Shown in pieces: positions 22,600 through 34,705 of a stretch of DNA of 64,000 bases. The position numbers and the translations under genes were made by a program. The first letter of the stretch is position 1, and each line of letters starts with the position of its first letter. The stretch is taken from contig OY829326.1 in assembly GCA_963691655.1 (NCBI GenBank), positions 82,825,235 through 82,889,234 of the forward strand, read 5' to 3'. The notes beneath the pieces were generated by a model. That model saw only the letters and a program-made list of their open reading frames with translations, was not told the DNA's origin and ran no database searches. The DNA comes from Toxonevra muliebris (taxonomy: Eukaryota > Arthropoda > Insecta > Diptera > Pallopteridae).

Positions 22600-25301
22600 T
22601 TAATATATTTTTAATGAAATAATATAATAAAAATACATGTTTCATTAATATAGATTTCGAAAGAATTTTAATATTTTTCAGTTTCATTTATATCTAAAAC
22701 CATGTAAATCCACTTGTCAATCCCAAATTGAGAGGTGAAATCATAGTTATACATACATAAGAAAATAACTGATAACGCATCTAGTTCAGCATTCTTTTAC
22801 CCACGCCAGTATTTTCTCCAATCCATAACATATAAAACGGAGAGCAAAGCAAATTTCCCAGTGTTCCTGGTGCTTCAAGAAGGCCTGGCGACCTTTAAGT
22901 TTCAATATTTTTTTGTGAAAATTTTTGGATGTACAAATGAATCCAAGTGGGCACTTTTCCGCAAAGTACGCTCAAAAAGTTTTACCGATTTTTTTTCTGT
23001 TCAGTCTAATGTACATATTTATACATACATATATGCATGTTCTATTTGTAGCTATTTCGAATGGATCGTAGTCCTTATTTCAGTGTGGAACTGGACTAAA
23101 AAAAATTTTAGTTCCAAAATAAATATTCCGGTTGGACCAAAATCTTGAACTATGGTTAATTGCTAACTATCGTCTGTCGTAAAATATGTAAATCAATGGG
23201 AACTCAATTTATTTCTTGCCTAGAATGTTTGTATTGTATTGTTATCACTACCGGATCCAAAGAGGGTTTTGGGGATTCTACGTTTGAGAATTCATACACA
23301 TTATACAGTCTATTAATCTCGTTGCAAGTAAACGTTGCAAACGTAGAGAAATCCACGTACATTAAGAGTAGTACTTTAAAATGCTATCAATAATTTTTGA
23401 AAGGAAATAGGATCGGCCTTGCTACATAACCTTAAAAATGAGCAAAAACGGTACTTTTGCACTTCTAGGTTAGGATATCTCGAAATCCTGACGTGATAGG
23501 CCAGATTCGAATTCAGAGCGTCAAAATTCTTTGGATAAGTATAGTCTGGTTTATGGGTATAAATTTTGTCGGCCTGTGTAATTTTTCTCTGGGAAATTTT
23601 TCTTTTTCGGAATAAATATGGTTTATTGATGTGTATGTATGTACTAGTTTTTATAAAAATTGGCCCAGTAGATCCGGAGATTAAGAAAAGTTTTGAGTAT
23701 AGAGAAAAACGCGTATAATTTAAATGTAAAATTGAAATTGACAATTTTTTTTTTGTATTCTTGAAACTCAAAATAGTTTTACAAAACACCCGACTTTAAT
23801 ATGTAGTAAAATACCTTCGAAATTAATTTTTAAAATATGCATGAGGAACTGTAGTCCTACCTTAAGTGGGTCACCTGGTATAGAACGCCAAAAAAAGTAC
23901 TTTTTGCTAATTTTTTATTTTCAAAACTATTCAATATTTTTTTTTTTTGCAATTTACACTGTTTATTGAAGATGCCTCCGAAAATTCTTCCTTTACAGCG
24001 TGCACTCTAGCGTCTCTTAGAATTGTTTGAAAAAACCAAAGTATGTAGTTTTATAAAGTATATGGTATAATTGTAGTTTGTAAATATATCTACAAAATGA
24101 ATTTTTTGATCATAAAAATCGAAAAATTCTGCAAAAAAAAAAATAGTTTTTGGCGTAAATTGTACGCATTTTTCTGTTTATAAGTTTTTTAAATAAAGAT
24201 TTGAGTGCTAAATTTTGATATATCTTCAAGGTAATTCAATTACCTTTAATTAAAAAAAAAAACTAATATTAATACTTCAAGAATTTTTTGAGTTATCCTA
24301 CTCGCCATTTTCAAAAACAAATGTTTTGAGAAAAACCGTCTGCCAAGTTCTACATCCGTAACTTTTAATCGGCTATGAATTTAAAAAAATCTGTTTGCAC
24401 ATATATTCTATAGGAGTTATAGAAGCGATTTAAACAAAAGAAATTTTCGATTTTGTTGACCCGTTAAGGTGAAGTTGGTCCCTTATTAGAAAATGTGAAA
24501 TTTTTGTACTGCATTTGTTTTGATCGTGGCTTTTTTAACTTACATTATATTTTCTGGTTTTTGAAACAAATTTTGTAATCAAAATTTTGAAATTTTGTAT
24601 ACTGAGGATTGTTATATAATAAGGGTTTTCTTTTTAGCTCTGAGCAGAGCAAAAACTGTCAAAAAATGTTTTTAGCTCTGAGCTAAAATTTTTTGTTTCT
24701 ATTTGTGGTCAGAGCAAATCGGAGCGTGCTCTACGTGCTCAGAAGAAATGGGCTGAGCAGACAGAGCTCGATTGAAAAAGAAAAGTTTTGACAAAACAAA
24801 AAAGTTTAAATTGCCGACGGCACACACTAACACCGCTCCATATAAGTGAATGCTCGAAATTCATAAATAAGGCTTTCCCCACCAAACTCGTTTGAGTTAT
24901 ACTTTTATAGTAAATTTTAGATGATTTAATCCATTGGTGATCAACCCAACACAATTTTCCGCCTAATTTCTAAAAAGAAGGAAAAATAAAAAAACAGTAA
25001 CACGACGATATTAGGGTAGGATTTAAAAGGTAACTTACTAAGTTAATAAATGTTGTATGAAAAAACTGTATAGGGTTTTCTTTTGAAAATCTTTCACTAA
25101 AAACTCCTCACTTTTTGGATGTTTCCTCGGTCGATGCTGGATTTAAAAAGAAAATACGAACCCTTTTTGTGACCAGCTAAGTTCGGTAATTGTATCATGA
25201 TGCAGCAAAATTGAGAGATTGGTGGTAATTTTACAGTACAAAAGCAAAAAAAGAATATATAAAAAGCTTCGTATGCAGTAGAGGGTTAATAAAAAATGAA
25301 T
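22600..25301. other. Intergenic Cat-Indy interval, left part; no gene seen
   Basis: Very AT-rich sequence with homopolymer tracts. ORFs up to 137 codons exist but show no recognisable domain, codon bias or splice context. A GAGC-rich stretch occurs at 24640-24770 (repeated gctctgagc / gagcaga words), possibly a decayed repeat. Nothing can be named. Confidence 0.45.
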
Positions 25302-25309
25302 GCAACCGG

Positions 25310-25824
25310 CAGAGCTGTAACAGAGTGCAATCAATTGAGGATATAAGTCACAAATGAATAATAATTTTTGATTGCAGTTATTGAATAATATATTTGACTC
25401 CAGAATAAAAAATGCCAAAAGAATCCAATTGACTTCAAATCCCCAATTGACTCCAAAAGATTCCAAGTGACTCTAATTGACTTCAAAATCCCAATTGACT
25501 TCAATTGACTGCAAATTGCAATTGACTCCAAATGACTGCATTTGAGTTCAAGGTTACTCAAGTGACTCCAGGCGACTTCAAAGCATGATTTTAAAGTCAT
25601 AAGATTTGCAGTCTCATGATTTCAAAAAAAGACTGCACTCCCTTGACTCTAGAAAAGACTTTTCTAAATGAATAACCAATCAGCGACTCCAAAAAAGACT
25701 TCCAACTGCATTTTTTTATCTGGAGTCAAATACGTTATTCAGTAACTGCAATCATGAATTGTCGGTTATTAACTGTGACTTCAAGGTATTGCAATTAAAT
25801 TGATTGCATTCTTTTACAGCTCTG
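25310..25824. mobile_element. hAT-like MITE, 515 bp, perfect 8-bp target duplication
   Basis: Starts CAGAGCTGTAACAGAGTGCA and ends TGCATTCTTTTACAGCTCTG, with GCAACCGG duplicated exactly at 25302-25309 and 25825-25832. The CAGAG terminus plus the 8-bp duplication fit hAT. The interior is a degenerate array of gactTCAA / tTGAagtc words (for example aattgacttcaa, tgactccaa). No transposase. A related, longer copy is at 56408-58687. Confidence 0.85.
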
Positions 25825-25832
25825 GCAACCGG

Positions 25833-27518
25833 CATCTTTATTTAATAGTTTTATGGTGAATTTGCTTATGGGAGCTTTGGTTAGTTACAAAAATTAAGTT
25901 TATTGCTCTAGCCGATTTTTAAAATTTATTCAAAATCAAAATTGTCCCGTATTTTGCATCATATATTTTGGGCGTCTTTCAATTTTTCTCAGGGACGACA
26001 CCTATCTAGATAAACTTGGAAAGTAAAACATTATCTAAATACAAAATTTCGTCCAAATCGTTAGAGTCGTTTAGCCGTTTCCGAGAAACAATATACGTTT
26101 AATGTAATAATACCTGGGTGACCGAAATTTAGTCAGGACAGATGTAAAACGTCTAGATATATCTATTTTGTATAAGCTATTGTTCTTAATTCGTAACTAT
26201 GTTAAATTATTTGTAAATTTATTTTTTACGTACCAAAATCTTTAGACTTCTTTAAAAAAAAATTGATGACCACATTACAGGATTCGAAATCCCGCACTTC
26301 GGCGTGGTAGACCTATGCTTTAGCCACTGGGCTATTGAGAAGGATATCTCTGTTTCGAAATTAAAAATCATATTGCGCGGGCGAGTCAAGTTTGTTGCTT
26401 TGTGCGTGAAAGCATGAGTTTTCGAGAACGCGACTGCAAACAAATATATACAGTAAGTCACAAAATCGATCATGCTAAATAACTTATTTAGGACGTAATA
26501 AATAGCCAAGAACGTTGGTGGCATATTATACCATGGATAGCATTTACCTGAGGTAATTTAATGGCCACAAGAAACTGCACTCATAATTGCATACAAATTT
26601 TGTATAAGTTAATTCGAAATCAATTTTAAAAATGGATTTAGCACTTTTTCGCTATAAACTAGCACTAACACTTAAGACTATTTTACAAAGTAAAGATAAA
26701 AACAACAACAATTTGACTGCATTGAACACAGGTTCCATTTATAACACTCGCTGGAATGCTTGATATTTTTGAAGTTACTTCAAACAAAAAAATTTATAAA
26801 TTTCACGGAGGCACAAAAAGTCGCAGAATTTTTTTCAGAATATTATAGAGGAAATGTCATACCAATAGAAATCAAAAAGATTTTGCTGATGCTAGCAGGG
26901 AACATAATTTTAAGTCTCCCTTTATACATAAAAAACATTAATTTTTTTGGATTTCAATGTAGAATTCTATTAAAAGTATAACAACACACTTTGCTCTTTG
27001 AAACCAAACAGGTTAATTCCATAACTTAACAACAAATTTGTTGCCTCGCTACAATTTAAAAATAATCTCCTCATAATAAATCAAAATTAAAATAGCACAC
27101 AACTTTAGAAGCACGTAACTCTTCTGATATATTTTTTGTTAGTGATGTATTTAGAATTTTATAACCTATATATTAGCAGTGACTTTTCAAGCTAGCTTCT
27201 ACCTTAAATTTTTTAATTAATAGACGTTTTTCCGGATTCTGTCCCAGTGTGCGTTGTGGCCAAATTTTTAAGAGCATTGTTATGGAACATTTATTTGGCT
27301 TTTTGACTTCATTTCAAGTTTTGAAAAAAAATCAAAAATATTCAGGCCTATCGTGAACAAATTTTCACTTGTCTGCAATACATTTTAGATTAGTGACAAG
27401 CACAAATATTCACGTGAAAATTTGTTCACGATAGGCCTGATTGTGAACAATAAATAAAAAACTAAAAGTCAAAATAAAGCAAGCACTTTGCTAGTCCTTT
27501 TGTTTCATGTTTTTTCGT
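25833..27518. other. No gene; perfect 26-bp inverted repeat inside
   Basis: No coding region supported. Contains the tRNA-like segment at 26255-26340 and an exact inverted repeat, caggcctatcgtgaacaaat.. at 27343-27368 against 27414-27439, with a 45-base spacer. Confidence 0.45.
26255..26340 (-). other. tRNA-like segment (pseudo-tRNA or SINE head)
   Basis: Minus strand: an A-box-like TAGCCCAGTGGCTAAAGC, then a T-arm-like CGGGATTTCGAATCCTG (B-box-like), then T9. The T arm can pair, but the acceptor ends (about CTTCTCA and TAATGTG) do not pair well, so this is not a functional tRNA. It resembles the head of the SINE at 34393-34705 only in box structure. Confidence 0.35.
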
Positions 27519-27520
27519 TA

Positions 27521-28432
27521 TACCACCTTGATCAAAAAATTCCCGGAATAACGACCGTGTGGAGCTCCCATCGTTCCGATTTGAGTTCTGCTAAGTTAAG
27601 TTGGTACATCTGTTATTGATATTCCCTCTAAATCTTAGCATCATAACTTGACATTTACAAAAGTTACGTAATCAAGAGTACATCTATCTCTGTGTGTGCT
27701 GGCGATTTTTTACAATTTTATTAAATTGTATTGTATTAAATTTTGCGTAAACAACGGATTTAATGGTGCGCGAACGTTGGAAAAGTGTTTCGGCAACGAT
27801 TCTCTAAAGAAAACGGTCGTTTACCAGTGGCACGAGCGGTTTAAAAGTGGTCGTGAGTCAATTGAAGATGATGAACGCAGTGGCAGAGCTTCGACATCGA
27901 AAACCGACGAGAACGTTGATAAAGTAAAATATTTTTTTTTCAATAAACGCAAATTAATCATTAGAGAGATAGCGGAGGACTTGACTATTGCCTATGGATC
28001 AGTCCAAGACATTTTGGTTAATGATTTGGGTTTCCATCTTGGTTTTGTTAATGATTTGGGATAACGCACCGTCGCACAGTGCCATCATTATTCGCAATTT
28101 TTTGACGAAAAATGCAACAAATACCATCCAACAGCCACCGAATTCACCTGATTTGGCTCCATGTGACTTCTTTCTGTTCAATCGAGTTAAAAAACCATTA
28201 CGGGGAACGCGTTTCAGCAGCCGAGAGGAAGTAATGGAAAAATCGCAGCAAGCAATAATGGACATGCCGAAAACCGAATATAAAAAATGTTTCGAGGATT
28301 GGATCAAGCGCTGGCATAAGTGTGTTGCAGCCGATGGGGATTACTTTGAAGGGGACAATATAGATTTAGATGAATAAACTTGTATTTTTAATTTTCTGAA
28401 TAAATTCCGGGAACTTTTTGATCAAGGTGGTA
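27521..28432 (+). mobile_element. Internally deleted mariner element, 912 bp
   Basis: Ends TACCACCTTGATCAAAAA match in inverted orientation (27 of 28 bases over the outer repeat), with TA on both sides (27519-27520, 28433-28434). The + strand encodes the mariner N-terminal helix-turn-helix part (NNGFNGARTLEKCFG, VVYQWHERFKSGRESIEDDE) at 27740-28030. It then jumps to the C-terminal catalytic part (WDNAPSHSAII, NSPDLAPCDFFLFNRVK) ending DYFEGDNIDLDE at 28377. The segment carrying the first catalytic Asp is missing. The deletion junction carries a 14-bp direct duplication, gttaatgatttggg (28017-28030 and 28047-28060). Non-autonomous. Confidence 0.9.
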
Positions 28433-28831
28433 TAACAATGAAAAAACTCTATTTTAAACCGAGAGCATATAGCGCAGAAATATCAAAAGAATAAATGTAC
28501 ATAAAAGATGAAAAAATCACTTCACTTTGAATTTCTCTATCCTTTCTTTATTTCACATTCATTTATTCATTTTTGATATTGAATTTCGAGGGTTTGGGCA
28601 GCCCAATTAGATTTTTGGTAGGCAGGTAGATTATACTTTCGTTTATAATTACGACATTTTATATGGTGAGTACGCTATACGTGACTTGGGGTGCTCATAT
28701 TATATCTTCATATATTTTGTATGGAGAACGGTAATTTTCAAACGTTTTTTGGTGGTTATTGTACATTTCTAAGTGTACATTTTTCAAGTGAAACAGTTAA
28801 TTTTTAGTTGTGATAATTATATTTTTTTGAA

Positions 28832-29560
28832 ATGAGTGAGGAATTGGCAGTTTGTTTGGCCAACCTACACCGTGAATTGACGGAAGAAGAAGAGGAAAAT
28901 ATTGGAAATTATTTCAATGCTCATGAAAGCGATGATGATGATGGTGGAAAATAATTTACAATTGGTGGCGACCACGAACCGATGCCCAGTGACCAGTCTG
29001 ACTTTGGAGAAGATAATGCTCAAGAATATGTCCACGAGGAAGCTGCAGTAGATATGGATTCTGATGAAAACAGACTTAATCTGTCAACTTCAGTTATTGA
29101 GGGCAAACGTGGAGAAAAATATTGTGGTCAAAGAAGGAACGACCAATCTGTATAATGGCCAATGCCAAGCCAAACTGAAAAACGACGAACAAAACTGACA
29201 TTGGAAATGAGCAGACAATCAACCTCAATATGTACGGAATGTTTTGAGTAGAAAAGAGATGCCTTCATATGCGTTTTCCAAGTGTCTCTTGTTGAAGGAA
29301 ATACTCTTGAGACGAATAGCAAAGCTAAAAGAATAATAAAGGCAAAATATGCCTTCAACAGTTCCAAAAAATTAATATATTGGCTCTCCATGTGGCTAGC
29401 ATAGAAACAATGGCATAACCAATTCAAACCAATAAAATCTGCTGTGTGCCATCGCAGGGTTGCAATTAATTTATTATCCGCAAACATGCATATAAACCTG
29501 AACACTTGCGCAGTTTGTGAACTACGCGTTGCAGGAATTTATTGTGTTGACATGTGGTGA
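28832..29560 (+). pseudogene. Decayed ORF of unknown origin, acidic start
   Basis: From an ATG at 28832 the frame reads MSEELAVCLANLHRELTEEE, then an Asp-rich run, a stop near 28952, and further readable sequence with Asp/Glu-rich patches up to about 29150. Beyond that there are only scattered frames. An acidic N-terminus is typical of piggyBac-like transposases but I see no diagnostic motif, so the family is not assigned. Confidence 0.3.
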
Positions 29561-30539
29561 AGCAGGGGTGCTACATTTAAAATTTAAAATGACTGGTTTT
29601 TAAACCAGATGCCGACAGGCATACTAGTACAACAATCTCCGTAATTTTTCTAAATCTTTTTATTCTGAATATCTAATTATCTCGTTTAATGTTAACATGT
29701 TCGCGGACGTGAATGCTATAGCACAACTGAATTGACCTGAGGATCGGAGTGAATGCTATAGATTTCATTGTATATGACTTGTAAAATGTCATATTCTTAA
29801 CACTTGCAAAATATGTGTACAATTAAAATATTACTATTACTTTAAAAGATAAGACTCTTTTTGCACCTCGATGCAATTTTGAGTGTCTGCGAACGTGTTA
29901 AAATGCTGAAAATTTGTTTTTTCAACATTTTTACACAACAATGCCGAACGTACTACATGTAGTACTCCAGTAAATACATCAACTAAAATCACATATAATT
30001 TACTTTTCCACGTGTACTTTTGCTACGTATTAATTTTTACAACTATTTTAATTAAAAAAAATATGGAAACGCCGCAGCAATAAAATATGCATACAAAACT
30101 TTTTCTCACCGATCACGTGGCATTTTCACACTTTTACAATTTCCCAAAACTGAAAACTCTAATCTAAAAAAAAAACAAAAAAACACTCAAGCAATTACCC
30201 TATAAGTCGCTTACCAAATAATATTCACGTCATCATAAAATTATGCACAGAACAGCACAGTTCACCGTCGAACCCATCGAATTGAACCTACATACGACAA
30301 TCTTTTATCCAGGTGAGATATATTTATTTACCCTTTAAATTTGATCAATAACACTGAAATACAAAAGTTGTCTTTAAAAATATAGCATGCATGAACCAAA
30401 GTATGTTTTCTAAACTAAATCGAGAACGCTGAACACGAAAATCATATTAATTTTTTTTCCTATAGGTAAGGTTTCGAGATATGACAAAATAATATGACAA
30501 ATTGTATATCTTAGGAATTATAATTACATTACGCGCCTT
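29561..30539. other. No gene seen
   Basis: AT-rich DNA with scattered short palindromes (tactacatgtagta at 29949). Nothing is supported as coding or RNA. Confidence 0.4.
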
Positions 30540-31422
30540 ATGCTGTCAAGTTTGTTAAAATTGGATAATAAATGACTGAGATATAGATGTTGAAAGTTCA
30601 ATTTTCGTGTGATTTTTGAGAAGTTTTCACACAAGTCGTGGCCTAAGTTTTCTTTCTCACAAAAAGTAATCACAAAATCTGAAGTTTTATTTAATCGATA
30701 GATCATTTTATTACAAAAATTTTAAGCAATCGGATCAAAAATGACAAAGTAATCAAGGATTGAGTAAAAGTAAAATATTCTTGAAAACTCGGCAGTAGTC
30801 TGCCATCATGCCCTCATCCCTGAAACTTTGATATTGCCTTTCGATTTCAGCCATATCTTGGTGGAACCGTTCGCCCTGCTTGTCACTTTCTGCACCCAGA
30901 TGGAAAGAAGTCGAAATGGCTGAATAAAAATTGCATCTTGGGAGGCATATTCGCACCTGAATTTTCAGAATTAAATTTATTTATCGTTGAATAAATGAAT
31001 AAGGAATCAACTTTCAATTCACCGTAAATCAAATTTACCAATATCATTGTATTTTTCCAACATTACGTCGATGGGTTAGGCATGTTTGTCACTTTTATAA
31101 TTTCTCAAAAATTTTTGAACAACATTCGCAAATGCTTCTCATGCTTCTCGTTTTGACTCACTCAAACATTCAGTAATCCAGCATCGTCGAACAATTTGCG
31201 GATTTGAGGTTCAACGTATACGCCCGCTTTGATTTTTTGTGATGACAATTTCGAAACCCCTCTTTGTAATGATTTCATTGCGCTAGCGTTATTTTTCAAC
31301 GCTCTAATGAAATTCTTCATAAGACCAAACATGATGTGGAGGGGCGAAAGAATGATTTGATTTTTATCGCCAAGTGCATCGTTAATAATAATAATAGTGT
31401 GCATGAAAATTTCAAGCTTACT
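30540..31422 (-). pseudogene. Fragment of an uncharacterised multi-copy arthropod gene, interrupted by a LINE
   Basis: Minus strand: 31422-31162 encodes IILSPLHIMFGLMKNFIRAL and LSSQKIKAGVYVEPQIRKLF. The next 140 bases hold ANVVQKFLRNYKSDKHA with stops, and 30956-30753 encodes SDKQGERFHQDMAEIERQYQ followed by DEGMMADYC. These are successive blocks of a protein family I recognise from many insect and other arthropod genomes as uncharacterised, high-copy proteins, often suspected to be element-borne. Stops and frameshifts make this copy dead. Upstream sequence continues at 36595 beyond the LINE insertion. A sequence at 30565-30655 is repeated in inverted orientation at 36585-36680. Confidence 0.55.
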
Positions 31423-32016
31423 TAGCCCACGACTTGGCCGTTCAGGGTCATCAGTCGTCAAGGGGAATAACATGTATTTCGGTATTCCGTATACGTGCCG
31501 TAATTGAGTGACTTGATGGTAGTGTGGTCTATCACCTCCACGTGGTGACGGCTGGAAACAGTTACAAATCAAAAAGCGGCTGCGACCTGTGATTGTCATT
31601 GATAATGACAGGACGCACCTGATATCTGATGTGTAACTGGCTAAGATAGACCAGGCGGAGGGAGCTAACCCTCTTAAATAAAAACTCCCCTAATCCAGGG
31701 TGTCATGCGACCCGTGCCCATTGGTTTGGCAGTCAGGGGATTAACTCTAGTAGACTGCTCATATAGATCCAACGTTTGTTTTTATGTAAGTACACGTACT
31801 TATGTGAAATCAGCACATGAGAACCGTAATGAGCGGGCTGCTAGGGTTAAAAATAGGCTGTCTTCTAACGGAGCCTCTCTGGTATTTATCCCTGGCCAAT
31901 TCAGAGAGCAACTTCGGCCTTACCACGGTATGGGGCGCTGCCGTGGTGGACCCCATTAAAAGACTACAAGCAAGCCTCTCAAGGCAATCTCTTCTGTGGT
32001 GGGTCGCCTAGTCCCT

Positions 32017-33304
32017 ATGGACGGACCCAGCACATCTGCTGCAGCCACTTCGGCGTCTGTAGCGAGTAAACCTCTGGCCAAGCCTAGGCAAGCTCCTACT
32101 AACGTCACAGGCCATTCCCGGCCAACTTTGGCTTCCCCCAGTAGCAACCAATCCTTGGCGAAGCCTCGATCAGAATCTACTGTGGACAAGCCCCCTGGCA
32201 GCACATCTACGCAGCCAACAAGCTATCTGGAGCTCAGAAATGCGTACCGTGCCATTCGGAAATGGGGCACGGTTAATCCGGATGAGCTTCGTGACTCGCA
32301 AAAAGTCATACTCGAGGAAGCCAAGAAGTTGGTGGACTCACTCGCTGATCAACCCAGCAAAAATCCTCCACCTAAACGGCAGCGCTCAAAAGGCGCTTCT
32401 CAAGAGGTTCTGCCTAAAAGGCAGAAGGTCATTGCGAAGACCCCCACGGGTAGCAGACCTGCTAGGTCTTATTGTGCGGTAGCCAAGGACCACTTGGTCC
32501 GTGCCGTTATCGACAGAAACGGCATTGATGGCACTATTCCCCACAAGGACTGGTACTTGGTCGAGGAGAAGCTCTCGGAAGTGTTCGACTTGGTACTACT
32601 AGAGCACCCAGGGCCTCCACCTAGCTGCAGAGACTATGGCTGGTTTCAAAACCGAGTGATGCTAGTCTCGTGCGCCGACCAACGCTCGGTTGACCTCTAC
32701 CGGCTTGCTATCCAGCGAGTCGGTGAGGTCTTCTTTGGATGTCGTCTGCAAGGAGGACATTCCAAACCGTCCTAGATGCAGGACTAGGGTTCCATCTTCT
32801 TTTGGAGATCCTGAGAAGATCCTGGAACGCATCAAACTCAGCAATCCGCAGATTCCCACCGGTGACTGGAAGGTCGCGAAGCTGGGTGAACCTGTGGACA
32901 GATGGAGAGCCGCTGTCATCATTGTAAACGATGAATCGGTAAAGCACTTGGCGAGCCTGGGGGGTGTGATCAACTTCGGTTTCACATCCCTTACACTTCA
33001 CGTGTACAAACAGGACGTCAGTGCCACCGATTTATCACCGGGTTCATCGGCTGATACCGAAGCAGCCCAGACATGCAGCACACCGTTAGACGAGGCTGCC
33101 ATGTCAGTATGTAGCGATGTGTGCAGCGATACGTCGGACGGCGCCGCACCATCAATAACACCTAGTGTAGATCTCTATCTGGACGATCTTTATCTGGAAG
33201 ATAGTCTGTCGGGCTCCGACGATGACGTGAATTTAACGGTCGTCGGCGCTCTTGATCTGAATCCTTCAGATGAGAGCGCTCCAGATAAATCTACACCACA
33301 GTAA
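32017..33304 (+). pseudogene. LOA-like ORF1 protein, one frameshift
   Basis: ORF1 of the LINE, probably an RNA-binding chaperone. The frame from ATG 32017 gives a Pro/Lys/Ser-rich N-terminus (AKPRQAPTNV, KNPPPKRQRSKG). Next comes a globular part beginning RSYCAVAKDHLVRAVIDRNG and continuing FDLVLLEHPGPPPSCRDYGW, and the frame stops at 32775. The second frame (to 33304) continues with RCRTRVPSSFGDPEKILERI, DRWRAAVIIVND and VINFGFTSLTLHV, then an acidic tail (DLYLDDLYLEDSLSGSDDD). The change of frame lies between about 32730 and 32760. The globular part resembles the DUF4780-type domain of LOA-like ORF1 proteins; this is from memory. Confidence 0.7.
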
Positions 33305-34382
33305 AGCGGCTTCTGCCGCATTACTACTTCGCTTGTCGCAGACAAGCGAACAAATGATCCTCATCCAGGAACCCTGGGTCGTCAAAAACCGGGTTTGTGG
33401 ATTGGGGATCACTGGCTATAGGTTGCTGTATGTCACAGACAAAGGTAAACCAAGGTCATGCATCCTAGTCAATAGGAAAATTAACGCATTCATATTATCT
33501 GCTTACAGTAACGCGGATAATGTTGTGATTGTAATTGAACAACGAGGCCGCACCATATGGGTGGCATCATCTTATATGGCGCATGACACTGCAGAAGCAC
33601 CACCACCGCCACAAATCTTGAAAGCCACCGTCGATGCAGAGTTGATGAAGATCGCTCTCGTGATCGGCGCTGACGCAAATGCACATCATGCGGTGTGGAA
33701 TAGCACCGACACAAATAAAAGAGGTGAGTCGCTTTTTGAATTTATCTTGAGTAAAAATCTTAGAATATGTAATAAGGGTGATACACCAACCTTTCAGGTT
33801 GCCAATCGATCTGAAGTACTAGATATCACTCTAGCCAATGCAAGAGCTGACGGCTATATTACTTCTTGGAGAGTATCTCCAGAAAATTCTTTCTCTGATC
33901 ACAAATATATCACATTCGATATTGACTTGTATGAAGGGAAACCTATACGCTATCGGAATCGTAGAAGAACAAACTGGGGTGTATTCAGAACATCCCTAAT
34001 TGCTCGACTACCAAACGATCCGCCAAGCAATATTGACTCTATACAACAGTTAGATAGTGTGGTAGAGACACTCACATCCGCTTGTGAAAAAGCGACAAAT
34101 ATATCCTGCCCATTTAGAACTTCTAGAGGCAAGTCGAAACCACCCTGGTGGTCCACAAGCATTGCCGCTAGAAGGAAGGAATGTGGCAGACTTTACAATG
34201 CAGCTAAAAGGCAGAATGACTGGAATGCATATAAAGAATGCGTTCGCCAATTTAAGAGAGAAATTCGAACCGCAAAAAGGTCCTCCTGGGAAACTTTTTG
34301 CGGCAAGATAGAAAGTAACTCAGAATCAAGTCGGTTGAGAAGAATCCTCTCCACTAGCCCTCGTAGGTACTCGAAAGATTAA
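33270..34382 (+). pseudogene. LOA-like ORF2, endonuclease part
   Basis: Starts ATG 33270 with MRALQINLHHSKAASAALL. AP-endonuclease motifs: ILIQEPW (catalytic Glu), GADANAHHAVWNS (Asp/Asn/His) and SFSDHKYITFDID (SDH). A basic linker follows (SKPPWWSTSIAARRKECGRL). At about 34366 the sequence jumps from STSPRR to LERLIDTYIR, which belongs in the RT fingers, so the RT start is deleted and the frame changes, giving the stop at 34382. Overlaps the end of ORF1 by 35 bases, typical of coupled translation in such elements. Confidence 0.85.
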
Positions 34383-34392
34383 TAGATACATA

Positions 34393-34705
34393 GGTTAGGT
34401 TAGGTTGGAGTGGCTGTCGAGAGACACACTTAGGTCTGAACGGCCCATTGTGATACCACATAGTTGGACCTACAGTTTAACGCCGATTCCGAACGGCGGT
34501 GTGGCAATTTTTTATCGGCTTGGTGGTTTTGCCATTACCAACCAATGTGTGTACTTGTACACTATCTTATAATTCTCATACACTTCATATTGATAGTGAA
34601 TATAAGAAAGTAATGAAAACTAACCACCAGACGAAGACGGGAATCGAACCCGAACCTCCCAGATGAAAGTCTAGTGCACTATCCACTAGGCTATCGAGGT
34701 CGTCC
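34393..34705 (-). mobile_element. tRNA-derived SINE, 313 bp, 12-bp target duplication
   Basis: On the minus strand it starts ggacgacctcgatagcctag. A pol III A box (TAGCCTAGTGGATAGTGC, 34693-34676) and B box (GGTTCGATTCCCG, 34650-34638) lie in a tRNA-like head, most like a degenerate tRNA-Glu (CTTTCAT where the anticodon loop should be). An unrelated body and a tail of CCTAACCTAACC follow at 34393. AATAGATACATA is duplicated exactly at 34381-34392 and 34706-34717. The last 70 bases resemble the 3' end of the LINE it sits in. Confidence 0.88.

Noticed and set aside
23376..23789. 137-codon minus-strand ORF in the intergenic region
   Set aside because: Lys/Tyr/Ile-rich low-complexity translation from AT-rich DNA with no domain, splice context or neighbour support.
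31437..31599. Start of a 145-codon minus-strand ORF (31599-31162)
   Set aside because: The first half of the ORF is antisense to the 5' UTR of the LINE that inserted at 31436. Only the part below 31423 belongs to the uncharacterised gene family.
34624..34705. Functional tRNA gene (tRNA-Glu-like) on the minus strand
   Set aside because: The anticodon arm does not form a normal 5-bp stem with a 7-base loop, and the segment is the head of a 313-bp unit with its own target duplication, so it is a SINE.
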